Positions 1 through 11,749 of a stretch of DNA of 64,000 bases are shown one piece after another. The stretch spans positions 583,381 to 647,380 of the forward strand of contig CAUYUJ010020282.1 in NCBI GenBank assembly GCA_963575745.1, given 5' to 3'. The number at the start of each line of letters is the position of its first letter. Positions within the stretch are counted from its first letter, which is position 1. The DNA is from Prorocentrum cordatum (taxonomy: Eukaryota; Sar; Dinophyceae; Prorocentrales; Prorocentraceae). The notes below the pieces were generated by a model. It had not been told where the DNA came from. It saw only the letters and a program-made list of their open reading frames with translations, and made no database searches. The translations under genes and the position numbers were made by a program.

Positions 1-1384
1 GGGGGCATATTTTCATGACCTGCCACGCGTTCTTGGCGCAAACGTTAACAAAGGAAGGACAGAATTAATGTAAAAGGGTGAGAGCCTGGAGGAAGCGAGT
101 GAATGAAGGGAGCGAGGGGGGGCAAGAGGGAGGAGGGATTAGCAAGAGGGAATGGCAAGGAAGTCTCAGGCGAGGCCCAGCTCCTGAGCGAATTATCCTG
201 AAGTCCAGAAGGAGAGCGCGATCCCAGAGCGCCGCCGTGAAGCAATTGAAAGGAATTACAGGCGAGAGCGCGATTTCTGTACGTATACATTGCAGGGAAA
301 TCTTGAGCGAAAGCCAGATTTCCAAACCTGGAGCGTAATTCCTGAGTGTCAAGGGCGCGGCGTCTGAATAAATTGCAAAATAGTCCCACGCGAGAGCGCG
401 ATCCCGACGTGAATCGCAAAGACGTCCCGAGCAAGACCGCGATGCGTTCACAAACTGAAGGATATCCAGCGGGAGCCGTTGTTGAAGCACACCGGGGGGT
501 AACAACGCAGTTTCGAGGCCCAAGATTCTCCGTTGTAGGAATGCAGGGCGCGAGCCTTGGGAAAGGAATTTCCATTGAAAAACACCATGGGCACATTAGG
601 GGGGATTAACAACAATTCTTGTTGATAGACGAAAATGCAAGTAAAACAAGGAAAACAAGGACGACAGTCCGTGAGTCTGTCCGTGTGGGTGGATGGGTAG
701 TTCAGCAAAAGGGTGAGGTGTGGCTCGCGTGCGCAAGTAGCAAGCAGGGGAGTAGGTCTGGTGAGGTGGGGTGGGCAGGTGGACAAGTAGGTGAGCAAGT
801 GGGTCATCGTGCGTGTGGGTGGGTGAGGCTCGCGGCCGCGAAAGCTCGAGCATTGGGAGCAAGCGTTGATCGTCGCAGCTCTTGGCTTGACCCGTCCGCA
901 CTGGACCGGCCTCCGCCGCCGCCCGTCGCCGCCCTGTCGGCCGGTGGCGCACGACCTGGCGAGGAGAGTGCCGGAAGGGGTGTGTGGCGCCATGCGGGCT
1001 CGTCCTCCCAGGCTCTGGTCCGCCCCGCAGTTAGGGAGCCCACAAAGGACGTACGCACCCAGCTATGTACATGAACACGGCCCCTGGACCCGCCAGACCT
1101 GCCGCGTGATACGAACATTCGCGTAAAGCGAACTCTCGAAACCAGCGTGGATTCATGTACGTGCACGTCCTTCTCTCGCTCCTGAGCAGTGGTGGCCGCC
1201 GCACCTCGTCGTCGGCGCCGTCGTGCGCTCGTCGGCGCCGTCGCCGCGGGGCGCCGCGCCCGCGCGCCGCGCGGCACTCCGAGGCTCGGGCGAGGCGGAG
1301 CCTCTCGGGCACCGGCCGCAGCCGCAGGGCTACCCCGCCGCGGGCGAGGCCGCTCTCCCTCGCGTTCCTCCCCCCCTGCAGGGG
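1..1384. other. Intergenic sequence, no gene recognised
   Basis: Open frames of 80-180 codons occur on both strands but overlap one another, have arbitrary composition and show no domain I can recognise. Sequence near 680-830 has a loose GGTGGGTG/GTGAG periodicity, and 1190-1340 is very GC-rich with CG-dense triplets. I see no RNA gene and no mobile element here. Confidence 0.6.
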
Positions 1385-1567
1385 CAACTAAAACGAAGCG
1401 AAGATCGGGACAAAATCGGATCGGGATAACTCGAAATCTCTGAGAATCGGCGGGTTTGGAGGATGTATTGGGCGCTGCGGCCGCTCCAGAGCGTTCCGGA
1501 ACGCTCTGAGAGCGCTCCGGAACGCTCTGGAGCGATTTATCCCGATCTTAGCCCTGTTCTAGCAACG
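1385..1567. mobile_element. MITE-like foldback element with nested palindromes
   Basis: The outer ends (about 1386-1418 and 1534-1566) are imperfect inverted repeats sharing CTA-AAC and AAGATCGGGA-AAA blocks. Inside, GATCGGGATAA (1419-1429) pairs with TTATCCCGATC (1537-1547), and CGCTCCAGAGCGTTCC (1482-1497) pairs perfectly with 1519-1534. There is no coding capacity. The structure resembles a miniature inverted-repeat element; a target-site duplication was not identified, so the mobile assignment is inference. Confidence 0.5.
1482..1534. repeat. 53-bp hairpin palindrome
   Basis: Two perfectly complementary 16-nt arms (1482-1497 and 1519-1534) are separated by 21 nt, and the loop is itself a near-palindrome built from the same GGAACGCTCT word. 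It forms the core of the foldback element at 1385-1567. Confidence 0.8.
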
Positions 1568-2679
1568 AGAGGGGGGGATGGACCCAGTGGGCAAACATCG
1601 AGCTGGCATCGGCGACACACCGTTGATAGATCGAAGGAACATTTTGGGAGGTCCGCGCGGCCTCCGGAAGCTTGGCCCTCGTCGCCACGGCCGGACGCAG
1701 CTCGGGACACTGGTGCGTTTGGACCCTGGGAGGGGTCCCGGGACCGCCCTGCTCCGACACCCCTTGCTGGGGCACTTGCGGTGGCGCGAAGATCATCCGC
1801 GCTGCGCGCCTCGCGGCCTTGGCTGGAGAGTGGTCCCCCTCCAAGGGGGGAGAGGGGCGCGCGAGAGCGCGAAGGTAAAGCCACGTTGCGCGACGCGCGA
1901 GGTGTGGTGACCTGGCGCCTGGCCTTGCCCATGGCCCGCCCCTTGTGCGTTGGTCGCGAGTGGCGGCTCAGCGTCGACCGCGCGCCGGCGGGTTGCCTCG
2001 GCATTCATCATGGTTGCACTCGCGGTCGGAGAAGTGCGGCTGCACCCGCAAAGAAGGCGATTACGACGACAGCTTTGGTGATTCAAAGATGGGGTCCTGA
2101 GGGAAGGGGTCCCAAGGATGAGAAGGGATCCACGGGTGGAGTTGTATTCTTCGAGGCACCTCGTCCTTAAGACCCCATCCCCATTCCGTCGACAGCTGGT
2201 ATAGTGCCCGGGTTACGACGACGACTTCAGCGACGGCTTCCTCTGCCACGAGGACTTCGAGGACGACGGTGCGGCGGCGGCGGCGACGGCGGTGTGGTTA
2301 TTCCCGTGTTCACGTGGTATGCCAGCAGCGTTGCTGTATGCATCGACCACCACGCTGAGGGAAGTCGCGCAAGGATACTGTTGCGTTGCATGGTCATGAC
2401 ATTGTGTGGCAGTCACGTAGCCTCTCGGGGGACCTCTTGGGGCCGTCTTGGGCAGCTCGTGGGCCATTTGGCCGCGGTGTTTGGCCTGCCTTGGGCTTTC
2501 CAGGGGGCGTTTGCCAGGAGGCATCGGTCCGTCTTGGGCCCATCTTGGGGTATTCGGGAGTTTCCTGAGGCCAGGGCGCCCAGTCGTCCAGGGCAGTCCG
2601 AAGGCAGGCCGGAGACCAAACTCAAACGGGGTGGCGTGGCCGAAGTTGCAGGACCCGTTATTTTTCAAGTTCTGTCATG
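1568..2679. other. Intergenic sequence, no gene recognised
   Basis: A 235-codon frame spanning 1463-2170 and frames around 2200-2740 are open on both strands in the same interval and contain no recognisable domain. From about 2415 to 2600 the sequence has the CTCTTGGGG/CGTCTTGGG flavour that recurs in the periodic tracts near 45.3 kb and 62.7 kb. No RNA gene or transposon domain seen. Confidence 0.5.
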
Positions 2680-3110
2680 CGACAGGATACGTTTCGATCT
2701 GATCGACCCGATTGGATACGGTGGGGACGCGCATCAATAAACCGGATGGGGTTCGACAGGGTGCCTTGGGTTTTTGTTCACCTTGCGCGTTGCGCGGTGA
2801 CCTCCTGCAGGCGTTAGCAAATTGTTGCATTCAGGAAGATCTGGGTTTCGCCCCAGTTGCACCTCGCGCGCGGATTTTCAGGGTCGGGTCTCTCGGCAGG
2901 GTTTCTGTCGGCTGCGTGCGCACGGATTCGATTCCGGCCGACCCGATGCGGTTCGATTCGATTTTACGACCATCCAATGCGGCCCGATGTGTGCATGGCG
3001 TTGTTGTGCATGTTGGCGCAGCCGATCCGTTTCGAGTTCGATTCCGTGCCGATGCAGCCCGATCCGACGCACGTTCCGACCCGATCCGATGTCACGATTC
3101 AATGTTGATT
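2680..3110. repeat. Degenerate CCGATTCG-type low-complexity tract
   Basis: Words such as GACCCGAT, GATCCGA, GATTCGATT and GCCCGAT recur every few bases across this stretch without a strict period. It looks like a decayed short tandem repeat. Long frames over it are a by-product of the composition. Confidence 0.5.
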
Positions 3111-5160
3111 GATCTTGTCTCAGGCACCTCTTGGAGCTCGACGAATATTGCACGCACAAGTAACTGTACTTGCTGCGATTGCCTTCCTACCACTGCAAGA
3201 GCTGAGAGCCAGCGGGTGTAGAAAGTATGCGCCAAGGGTCCAGGGTGTAGTCGGATTCGGCGTTCGAAGCGGACCCACAGCAAATTAATAGCACAATGGT
3301 AGTTCAGTTTTCACTATCAATGAGGAGTGATGCAAACAGTAGCTCTGGGCATGCCCACCATCATGATAATGGGACAATGCAGTAGCAAACATTGTCCTGG
3401 CAAGTGCTTTGGCTGGTAGCCGACGCGCGCAGTAGGTTGCTGAACCAGATGTTGGACAGTGGCGCTTGCGGTTGACATCCAAGTAGCTTCCCATCTCTTC
3501 CGGGAATTCACATGTTTCATCATACGTCGTGTTCATGTGTTGCCTTTGATGCAGTGCACCTTCCTCCTCCTTTTTCTCCTCCTCATCGTTCTCCTCCGTG
3601 TCTTTCCTCCTCCTTCCTCCTCCTTCTCCTCCGACGCTCGACTCGCGCCACAAGTTCGCACAGTTGAGGGGCTGAGACCCCACCGCGCCTCCATCCTCGT
3701 CCCGCTTGCCCCATGTCTTTCTCAACAATTTCCTATTCAGTTTTCATCATCCTCGTCATCCTCCTTCTCCACTTCGTACAGTCGGTCGCACAGGACGTGT
3801 AATCAGTTGGGACCACAAATGGTGGACAACCATGTTTATCCTTCTGGTCGTCCGCGATCCCCAGACCCTCTGTGCATTGGCCGCAGAGATGTTTTCGCTA
3901 GTCAACGCTCGTGCCCGATGAGAGGCGCATGAGCCTCTGAATTTCACGTGACCTTAGTAAGGTTCGGGGATCTGGCCAGGCCAGGGGCGCGTTGGTTGAT
4001 CAGCCCGCCTCTTTTCTAGCATCCACCTTCTTTGTCCTCGTCCTCCCCATCTGATTCATCCCGCTCCATCCCCCTCAATGGGGCCCGCAAGGCCGCGCAG
4101 CCCGGCCCACCGTCGCCCGCCAGGCCGCCCAGAAGGAGGGAGGGGGGGGGGGCGCACATGCTAAGGGTGTTTGGACTCGCCAGGTCAGCGGGCAAGGTTC
4201 GCTGCTCGACCCCCCCCTCTTCTTCACTGCTCAGTCACTGGAACGGTAGCTACCCACGATGTTCTTGCCTGAATGTTCTTCTCCCTTCCGTGGCCATTTT
4301 CTCTCGGGGGCACGGTCGATTAACAGACTGTGCCCGTGTTATACTCGTGTTGCTGAATCGCGTTACCCCGTTCATTGAAAGAGTGAGCCCTTACACCTTG
4401 CACCTTTTACTTCTAGTCAGTCCTCATCTCTCAGCGTTCGTCCTCCCCCATTATGTCCTCCTTACGTCCTGCTTTCTCGAGGTCCTCATTCCTACTCCTA
4501 CTTTTTCCTGTTTCCTGCTCACCGTTCATGCAGCCTCCCTTCCATCATCTCTCCTCCCCCTTGCTCTTCGGTCCGCCTCTCCTCCTCGTCAGGGGAGTTG
4601 AAGAAGAGCGCATGAGAGAGGGGGGAGCGTTCGCTGAGCGGATTTGAGGAGCGCGTGCAAACTCACGCCCTCCCTGTCAGATAATCTGGGGCAGTACATG
4701 ACGGATAGGGGGCCAGCCACCGCGACCCCCCTTTCGACGACCACGCCTGCCTGCCTCGACCGACCCCACACTCCGCCCCCGCTCCCCTTGCCCTTTCCCT
4801 CCCCTGCCCCTGCCGGGCCGCCCCTGCTTGCATGGCAATTAAGAAGCAGAGCTCACACTGAGAGGCGGAATGCCACGGGGCCAGTCCTCCAAGAAGCTGC
4901 GTTTGGGAGGTTTTTTTCCGTTGCTCGGGACCCGGGGCCATAAGCCCAACGCCCGGGGGTCCCCCTTGGTGACGGGGGTGGGTACCCAGTCGGGTGCCCC
5001 CGGGCCTTCTTGGGGAGGGAGGGAGGGAGGGACGAGGAGGGGGAGGAGGACAAGGAGGGGGAGGAGGAAGACACGGTTCCGCGCGGCGGGTTTCCCTTCC
5101 ATGGGCGTAGAGCCGCACGCGCAGAGGGCGGGGCGGAGTCCCCGTCCCTGGACGGCGGGG
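3111..5160. other. Intergenic sequence, no gene recognised
   Basis: Mostly unique sequence of mixed composition, with pyrimidine-rich tracts (for example 3560-3640 and 4430-4590) and purine tracts (5020-5070). Overlapping frames on both strands show no domain. No RNA gene or mobile element was recognised. Confidence 0.5.
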
Positions 5161-5164
5161 GCAC

Positions 5165-5740
5165 GCGGGGGCGCACCGCGCGGTCGGCAATCTCGGCGGC
5201 GCCGGCGCGCCGCGGAGGCTCGCCATCCGTATAGAGAACGAGCAAAACAGAGAGGGAGAGACGCGCGGTCGCGCGTGGTTTCTTGACGAACGCCCGCTCG
5301 CGAGTGTGCAGAAGCTACGGCGGCCAACTCCACCAAGCGGTCAGCAGACGGCGGCAGCCAGGAGCGGCAGAGGGAACAGAACAAAGAACGACTGGCCCGA
5401 TGCGCCCTCTCAAGTCCCTCCCTATCGCCTACGCGCCGCAGGCGCCATGCCCTTCCAGAGCCTGGCGCGCCGATGCCGCCGAGCCTGCCGCCCGCCTGCC
5501 GCTCGCTCCCGGCGGCCGAGCCTCGGCCCTCGCTCTCCGGCGTCGGCGTCCTGCCCCGATCCTGGTGGCTCGCCGCCTTGTGGTGGTGCGCCAGTTTTTG
5601 TGTCCGGCGGCCGCGTGGGATGAGGCAGCGTGCGAGCGACGGCGGGGTGCGACCGGGGCGGGCCTCCGCGCCACAGGCCCCGTGCCACGCCAGCGCCCGG
5701 CGCGCCGACGCCGCCGAGACTGCCGCCTGCCTGCCGTGCG
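5165..5740. repeat. GC-rich local repeat, two direct copies and one inverted
   Basis: A block of about 70 bp at 5431-5503 recurs at 5665-5735, sharing GGCGCGCCGA-GCCGCCGAG and GCCTGCCG. A third, inverted partial copy lies at about 5168-5213. The repeats explain the long frames on both strands in this interval. I do not recognise the family. Confidence 0.5.
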
Positions 5741-7345
5741 CCGTGCCTGCGATGATCGAAGGAGGCGGCAGCTGCTCCTCGGCGGAGGGCGGCGGATGGC
5801 AGGGGGCAGCAGAGCGGGGGCGGCTCCGCCGACGGAACGCGGCGGAAGCACACGATGCACCACCAAGAGATGGCATCATTTTGGGGCTTGGGGCTTCCAA
5901 AGGGCGCACCGAGTCGCCGTTGCTGAGCCACGACGGCGGGCGCCAGAGAGTCGACGCACCGAAGCAGCCGCAGGGGTCTCGCTCTTCGAGCGGGAGCAGC
6001 ACAGACATCAGCGGACGCTTTCGCGGTGGATCTGAGGGGCTTCACGCCCGTGCACATGCTGAACACCCCCCCCCTCCCCCTCCCCCCCAATTCTCCTTTG
6101 TCGGCCCGCCGCGCCGTCCGAATAAGAGATGCGGGAACCCGCGCTGCCACGCTGGCGAATAGCTGGGCGCGCCGCTTGTGGGTGTAGCACGATTTTCGCA
6201 CTCTCGCTTTTTGGTTTTATTCTCGGGGGCCCACGACGGCCCAAGCAGCCTTCAAGTGGGACGACGCTGTCCACCACCCCACCCCCGTCCTTATGCCCTC
6301 CTCCCCCTGCCGGCTGGGCGGGGAGGTCCACGCTGCTGACGGCGGCCCTGGACAACGGCGCCCGCAGCTCGAGCAAGAGGAGGGCCGTCGTGGCCGACCT
6401 CGGCTTCGGCGGCGGCACGCGGGCGCCCCACTTCGCGCTGGCGCCTGGGGGGGGTTGAGGAGAATCGGGAGCAACGTTCGAGGCTTTCGGCGTTTTTCGG
6501 AGGCCCGGAGGTTGGCACCAACACCAAGATCGGCAGTGTGCCTCCACCGAGGGAAGCTGATCCCAATCTCAGCGATGGTGATAATACTTGGGCTTCCTAG
6601 GTGGCCGCAAGCTTAGTTACCACCGACATCCAAGTCTAGGATCATCTTCCCCTGGTGGAGGCAGCCCCCTGTGTTGGTGTTGGTGCCCATTTCCAATCCT
6701 CGAAAACGTTTGAGGTGTTCGGCCTTGTCGCCCGTTCTTGGCGGTCTTCCAGCCTCGGGATGCTCTCCGGTGGCTGCGCCTCGCCGAGCGCGTTCCAGGG
6801 GCGCCCAGAGCGTCCCGGACGGCCGCCGGAGGCCAGAGTGCTGACCCGAGAGTTGCCGTGGAGAGAGCGGTCAGGGGCAGCGTGAAGGGGGGGGGTGGGG
6901 GTGGGTTGAGAGGGGTGGTTGATTGGGGGGGCAACGTGAAGGGGGAGCAACGTGAGGGGGGGGGGGCAACGTGAAGGGGGGGGGGTGGTTGATTGAGGGG
7001 GGGGGCCTCGACCCCCAATCGCCCACTCACTCCTCGCCAGTGGGGGCCCACGGGCCCCCGCCGCCCAGGAGTGTGCGGGTCCGCCGTCCGGGCCCCGTCG
7101 CCGATCCATCAGCGAGGTGTCGCCGATTCCAGGTCGATGGTTCCCCCCCCCGGGCCCCTGAGCCAGTTCCCCCCCCCCCCTCAGAGTTCCCGCTCGGAGG
7201 AGGACAAGGAGGAAGGATCGCCATGAGGTTGACCGGCGAGCGAGTGAGCCACGCGAGCGAGCCTGTCGGCTGCTCGGCCCTGTGCAGGGCATGGGTGAGC
7301 AATCGTTCCACGAGCCAGGCAGCCACTGTGAACTACGAGCGGAAC
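5741..7345. other. Intergenic sequence with G-run tract
   Basis: No gene recognised. From 6880 to 7010 the + strand has runs of up to ten G separated by short GTTGA or CAACGTGAA spacers, a candidate for G-quadruplex formation. C-runs occur around 7145-7180. Overlapping frames on both strands are compositional. Confidence 0.5.
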
Positions 7346-7525
7346 CCAGACGTCCGACATCTCGGTTTTTGCGAGACACGGGCCCCCGACCTCGCGACCG
7401 CTTCCCGGGGACTGGTTTTTCATCCCGGGTCGTTGTGTGACGGCCCCGAGGCCCAGTAAGGGCCCCGAGAGATCGAAAACGAGGAAAAACTTGCGTCTCG
7501 ATTCTTCCGAGACTCCAGGATGCAT
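7346..7525 (-). mobile_element. MITE-like element family 1, copy 1
   Basis: This is an inverted copy of the element at 7712-7897 and 51021-51198. It opens with GTCCGACATCTCGG and closes with GTCTCG-ATTCTTC-CGAGACT; the two ends are imperfect inverted repeats of each other and each end is itself a small hairpin of TCTCG/CGAGA type. Shared interior words include GACTGGTTTTTCATCCCGGG. No coding capacity. Confidence 0.6.
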
Positions 7526-7711
7526 GGGTACGAGCAGAACTGGGGATTTGGAATTCGGATTGCGTGTTCGCTGCCGCCTCTGGGCTCCGGGGGCCGCTCC
7601 CTGGCCCAGGGGGTGCTTCGAGAACGGTCCAGGATGAAGAGTGGGTCCAGGCGCAGGGGCCTGGGGTCCGGGACCCGTCTCCCGGATGGTGTGGAGGAGG
7701 AGCTGGACCAA

Positions 7712-7897
7712 GACGTCCCGGCGTCGCGGAAAAGTATCGAGACACGGAGGTTTGTCCTCGTTTTCGCTCTCGCGGGGCCCTTCATTACCGGGCCGCGGGG
7801 CCGTCACACAACGACTCGGGATGAAAAACCAGTCCCGTGGAAGTGCTCGCGAGGTCGAGGGCCTGTGTCTCGAGAAATCGAGGCGTCGGATGCCTGG
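7712..7897 (+). mobile_element. MITE-like element family 1, copy 2
   Basis: It aligns along its length with the copies at 7346-7525 (inverted) and 51021-51198. Shared blocks are ATCGAGACACGGAGG near the start, ACGACTCGGGATGAAAA in the middle and GTGTCTCGAGAAATCGAGGC near the end. Terminal sequences are inverted repeats, each with an internal hairpin. The pair 7346-7525/7712-7897 forms a larger inverted arrangement with a spacer of about 190 bp. Confidence 0.6.
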
Positions 7898-8099
7898 GGG
7901 GAAGGGAGGAGGAAGACCGTGCGGGGGAGGGGCGACAGAAGGCGGAGGTCTTCGAGGAAGGGGGGCGTGTCTGGAGCTGGAGATGGCGCGGTGTTCGCCT
8001 GGCCGAGGGGGGCGCCTGGGTCACCCGAGGCGAGATCCCGAGGTCGCAGGTGCTGCCAGAGAGATGTTCTTGTGGGAGGGGGCAGCGTGAGAGGGGCGG

Positions 8100-8172
8100 A
8101 GAAGGAGGAGGAAAAGGAGGAGGAGGAGGAGGAGGAGGAGGAGGATAAGAAGGAGGAGCAGGAGGAGGAGGG
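8100..8172 (+). repeat. (GGA)n microsatellite
   Basis: Near-continuous GGA triplets on the + strand with occasional AAA or CAG interruptions. Open frames reading Glu/Gly-rich or Ser/Pro-rich peptides across it are compositional. Confidence 0.9.
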
Positions 8173-8401
8173 CAGAGCAGGGGGGGCAGTGGGAGAAAGG
8201 GGAGGGGCGGGGGGGGGGCGCAAGCTAGGGGCGCACGCGCCAGATCTAATGTCCTCCCCCTCCCAACCGTCCCCTCGCACTTCGTCGGGTCCTTTTCTTT
8301 CCGCCAGCTGGGGTTGTCTCAGAGGACAATGATCCCCAGGTGGCAGTTACAGGATTTGACGTTCCATTTGCTGCACAATTGGAAGCTTGAATGTGTTGCT
8401 C

Positions 8402-8490
8402 ATTGGAGGAGGAGGAGGAGGAGGAGGAGGAGGAGGAGTACCAGCAGCGGCATCAGCAGCAGGAGCAGGAGCAGAAGGAGCAGGAGGGTA
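8402..8490 (+). repeat. (GGA)n followed by (CAGCAG/GAGCAG)n
   Basis: About eleven GGA triplets at 8404-8437 grade into CAG and GAGCAG triplets up to about 8490. Confidence 0.85.
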
Positions 8491-8659
8491 GCATGGGTGC
8501 CTCGCCCCGTGTTTGCTGGGTTCTCCGGGTTTTCGCCATGTGCCGCCCGCCATGTGCCGCCCGTGCCCGCGTCGTGGGCGCCTCGTGCGTTGACTGGGTT
8601 ATTCGGGCTTTCGCCCGGTGCCCAACCGCGCACGCCTCGTATGCGCTTGCACGGTGGCG

Positions 8660-8705
8660 AAATATTGCGCCACACAGTTTCCACCATGTAGTCTCGCATA
8701 GTTTG
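8660..8705 (-). repeat. 14-bp GTGGYGCAA-type repeat, short copy
   Basis: Read on the - strand this contains GTGGAAACTGT followed by GTGGCGCAATAT, the same unit as the 14-bp repeats at 42909-42992 and 41504-41531. It sits directly before the AT-rich array at 8716. Confidence 0.45.
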
Positions 8706-8714
8706 GGCCGCGTG

Positions 8715-8715
<1 letters not shown>

Positions 8716-8754
<39 letters not shown>

Positions 8755-8942
8755 TGCATGCATGCATGCATACATACATACATGCATACATACACGCATA
8801 CACGCATACATGCATACATGCATACATGCATAAATGCATACATGCATACATGCATACTTGCATACATGCATACATGCATACATGCATACATACATACATA
8901 CGTACATACATACATACCTACATACATACATACATACATGCA
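8716..8942. repeat. (AT)n then (GCAT/ACAT)n array
   Basis: About nineteen AT dinucleotides are followed by GCAT tetramers and then ATGCATAC/CATACATA units to 8942. The units are largely self-complementary, so both strands read open as Met/His/Cys/Tyr-rich frames that are not genes. Confidence 0.95.
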
Positions 8943-9166
8943 CGTCTGAGCAATCCTATATATAAAAATATACCCGTACCTAAAGGATGGCGTTTGGCGG
9001 ACACCCACAGCGACTTCGACCAAGGAAACATGCATTCTGGGCGGCGGGAGCGTACTCATGAGTAAGATGCGCAGCCCAGCCTCATGTGACCTGTCTGTGC
9101 CGCAGTGGTCTTCAGATTTGCTTGTTTCGCCTCCCCCACCGTTCTTAATTATTTCAGCACCGTGCG

Positions 9167-10750
9167 ATGTGCCCTATCGAGAGTATGGTTTTCCTTTTCT
9201 GTCCTCCCTTTCCCTTCTCTGTGTGCTCGTGGAATGCTGGAGGAATTATCATGTATGTTCAGTCCCTTTTCGTCAGGACCGCGCCCAGAAGAATATATCC
9301 ATGTTTGAGCGTCTCTGTCAGTCTTACGACGTCGTTGATATCCAAGAAACCCACGGACACCCAGGTGATGCCGACCATTTTGTTTGTTCTCTCTCTCTCT
9401 CTCAAACTCCCGTCCCACACTGTTGGCTTCTCGGTTTTTCTAATTAGTGTTGGCACTGGACGGAAGATCACATTTGTTAGCAGGTCTTTCGCGAGTCTGT
9501 TTACTGAGATCGAGCACCGGCCGCTGATAGATGGCCGGGTGCGCCTCACCACTATGAAGGGCACGCATGGGCAGTGTAACATTGTGAACTCTCACATGCC
9601 GAACACTTCTGAACATTTCAATGTAAACCTTTACGCGCTGCGATTGATTAGCCGGGATGTTCCGAGGTATGCTGAGAATTTCACGATCTTGCTGAGGGAC
9701 TGGAATTTCACTCTGGAAAGGAATGGGCGTCAAAAAGCGTACGGCGGCTTGTGGACCCCAGGGGACCGACGTCATGCCCAAGCGTTCCACTCCCACCTCC
9801 CTGATTTGATTGAGTTTCGCGCGGAAATTGGACACGCGTCGTGCTATTGTGGATCGTGTGATTGCCCGTACCTCCTTAGGCTGGATAGAATGTATCGCTC
9901 GCTGCCTAGTGCGATTCTTTCTGACATAACGATCGTGACGTCGACGGTCGGACACATGACGATTGACATGCCCTCGGATCACATTCCCGTCGTGTCGACG
10001 ATATCGATGTACAGCCCCGCTTCTTCCGAGAGCAAGAATATTCCGCTGTGGTTTGCGAAGTCGCCTGATTTTGCGGAGGAGCTGGACAGCCTTCTGCGGA
10101 CCCCGCTTGCCTCTGATGCGGGTGATGAGCGCCTCGCCTGGACTAAAGCGTGTACGCATTCGGCTGCGTCCCGTGCCCGTCGCCACATTAACTGTAGGGT
10201 CGCTGCCACATTCGAGAAGCGCCACCACGCTGGCATGGCTGCGGTTAGAGGTATGAGACTCCAGAACATGAAGTTGATCGAGAATGCCTTAAATTGCTAC
10301 CCACATCTGTCTGATTATATTGCTGACGATACACTTGTTTGTGATGATCGTCATGCCCTGCGCCAACATGTTCGGAAATTGTATTTGAAGATTATAGGTG
10401 TTGCTGTGCTGGATCTCGAGGGTGACCCACCAGATGATTTCCAGAGACGGAAACAGGAGAAACAGATTGCACGGCGAAGGTTGTTCTGGCAGCAGTTCCG
10501 TCGTCGCACGTGGCTTCAAGGAGTCCTGGATCAAAATGACCACTCCTACCCCCCCCTGCTGCCTCCACTGAGGCCTCGCGGAACCACTGGGGGAAAGTCT
10601 TCTGTGGAATGCAAGGAGACCACTCCAAGTAGCCCGAATGTTTGCCTTTTTGTCCGGCAGGTGCCTGTAGGAGGCGCGGTGTCTTGGGAAGTGGACGATG
10701 AGACCTTTAATGGGGGACATCATCATGAAACGGAAACATGGTATGCCTAG
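9167..10750 (+). pseudogene. LINE-A endonuclease domain and linker (broken)
   Basis: This is the N-terminal part of a LINE ORF2, an APE-type (EEP fold) endonuclease that nicks target DNA for target-primed reverse transcription. Visible motifs are CSWNAGGI at about 9221-9244, the catalytic-Glu motif DIQETHG at 9337-9354 in a different frame (a frameshift between about 9250 and 9450), LLRDWNF at 9690 (normally GD[FW]N), LDRMYRS at 9880 and SDHIPV at 9974. A 527-codon frame is open here, but the QE motif lies outside it, so the domain cannot be made in one piece. The His of SDH is kept. The linker after about 10050 has Arg/Lys-rich segments. Confidence 0.75.
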
Positions 10751-11490
10751 TCCTGATGGGATCCAGTATTGTTGTGGGCGCCTTGGGGATGCCCCGCGCT
10801 TCCTGGGCATTTTTAAAAATCGGGGCCTGGTGGACGGGAGGCATGAGGATCTTCCGCGGGATCTGGTGGAGGTGTTGTCGGTTTTTCTTCCGAAAGGTGA
10901 TAGGGCCAGCGTGGGTTCTAAACTATATATAGGACCCCTGCAAACACCCGTCCGCTTTCCATTGGCAATATTGACGCCAAGCTGGTGATCTCCTGCATGT
11001 GCCGCCCGCTTAATGATGTTGCTCGCTCGACGGTTTCGGCCTCGCAGGCGTGCATTTCTGGCCGCAGCATGGCTGCACATATTGTTCGCGCGGAGGCTTG
11101 GGCCCTGCCTGAGCATGTGCAAGGCAACGAGGACAGTTCAATGGAGCGGACGGACTACTCTTGCTGCCTGTTCCGCTCTGTCGACCGATTGGTTCCTGGA
11201 GGTGTTGGCCAAGATGGGAATTCCTGTTTTCGCTGTCCAGTGTTTTTTTTTCTGATGTTTTATAGCGATGACATTGGTTTATGAGACGTTTTCTGTTGCT
11301 CGTGGGGTTCGCCAGGGGGACCCCGCTTCCATGGTGTTTTTTTTTTTTTTCGGGGGGACGGCTCCACTCCAAGAGTTTGTCAGCAAGAGCTGTTGGGGGG
11401 GATTGCATCTGAAGCTTGGATATGCGGATGAATGTTTATGGACTTCGACACACTCTGCGTCACCTGTCCAGGCTGCTTGAAGCGACTCGT
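10700..11490 (+). pseudogene. LINE-A reverse transcriptase core (broken)
   Basis: RT motifs of a LINE are visible but in several frames: FLPKGD at about 10885, a following segment with RPL and QACISGR at about 11000-11065, STDWFLEVLAKMGIP at about 11175-11220 in the motif-A region, VRQGDPAS (motif B) at 11305-11331, and YADE at 11420 where an active enzyme has F/YxDD (motif C). A run of about 16 T after motif B (11336-11351) disrupts the frame. The second catalytic Asp has become Glu. This copy cannot encode an active RT. Confidence 0.75.
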
Positions 11491-11659
11491 GTTCTTGATG
11501 CCGCCGTCGGTCTATCTTTGAATATTGCCAAGCATGTGGCGTTTGTGAATTCGACTGTCTTTTAAATGATGCACCGCCATATTGTGAGCATCTCCCTGAG
11601 CTCGCCCAGGTGCAGGTTGTCAGTGTGTGTATTTACCTCGGCATGATGATTGGTGTTTC

Positions 11660-11742
11660 AGGTGCCGGCGGCGGAGTTTGCTCAAACCGGCGGCGAAGTT
11701 TGCCACTGGATTAAACCAGCGGCGAAGTTTGCTCCTCGAGTT
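11660..11742 (+). repeat. Three tandem ~28-bp units
   Basis: The words GGCGGAGTTTGCTC, GGCGGCGAAGTTTGCC and AGCGGCGAAGTTTGCTC follow one another at intervals of about 27-30 bp inside LINE-A, an expansion of LINE coding sequence. Confidence 0.6.
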
Positions 11743-11749
11743 CGAGAGG

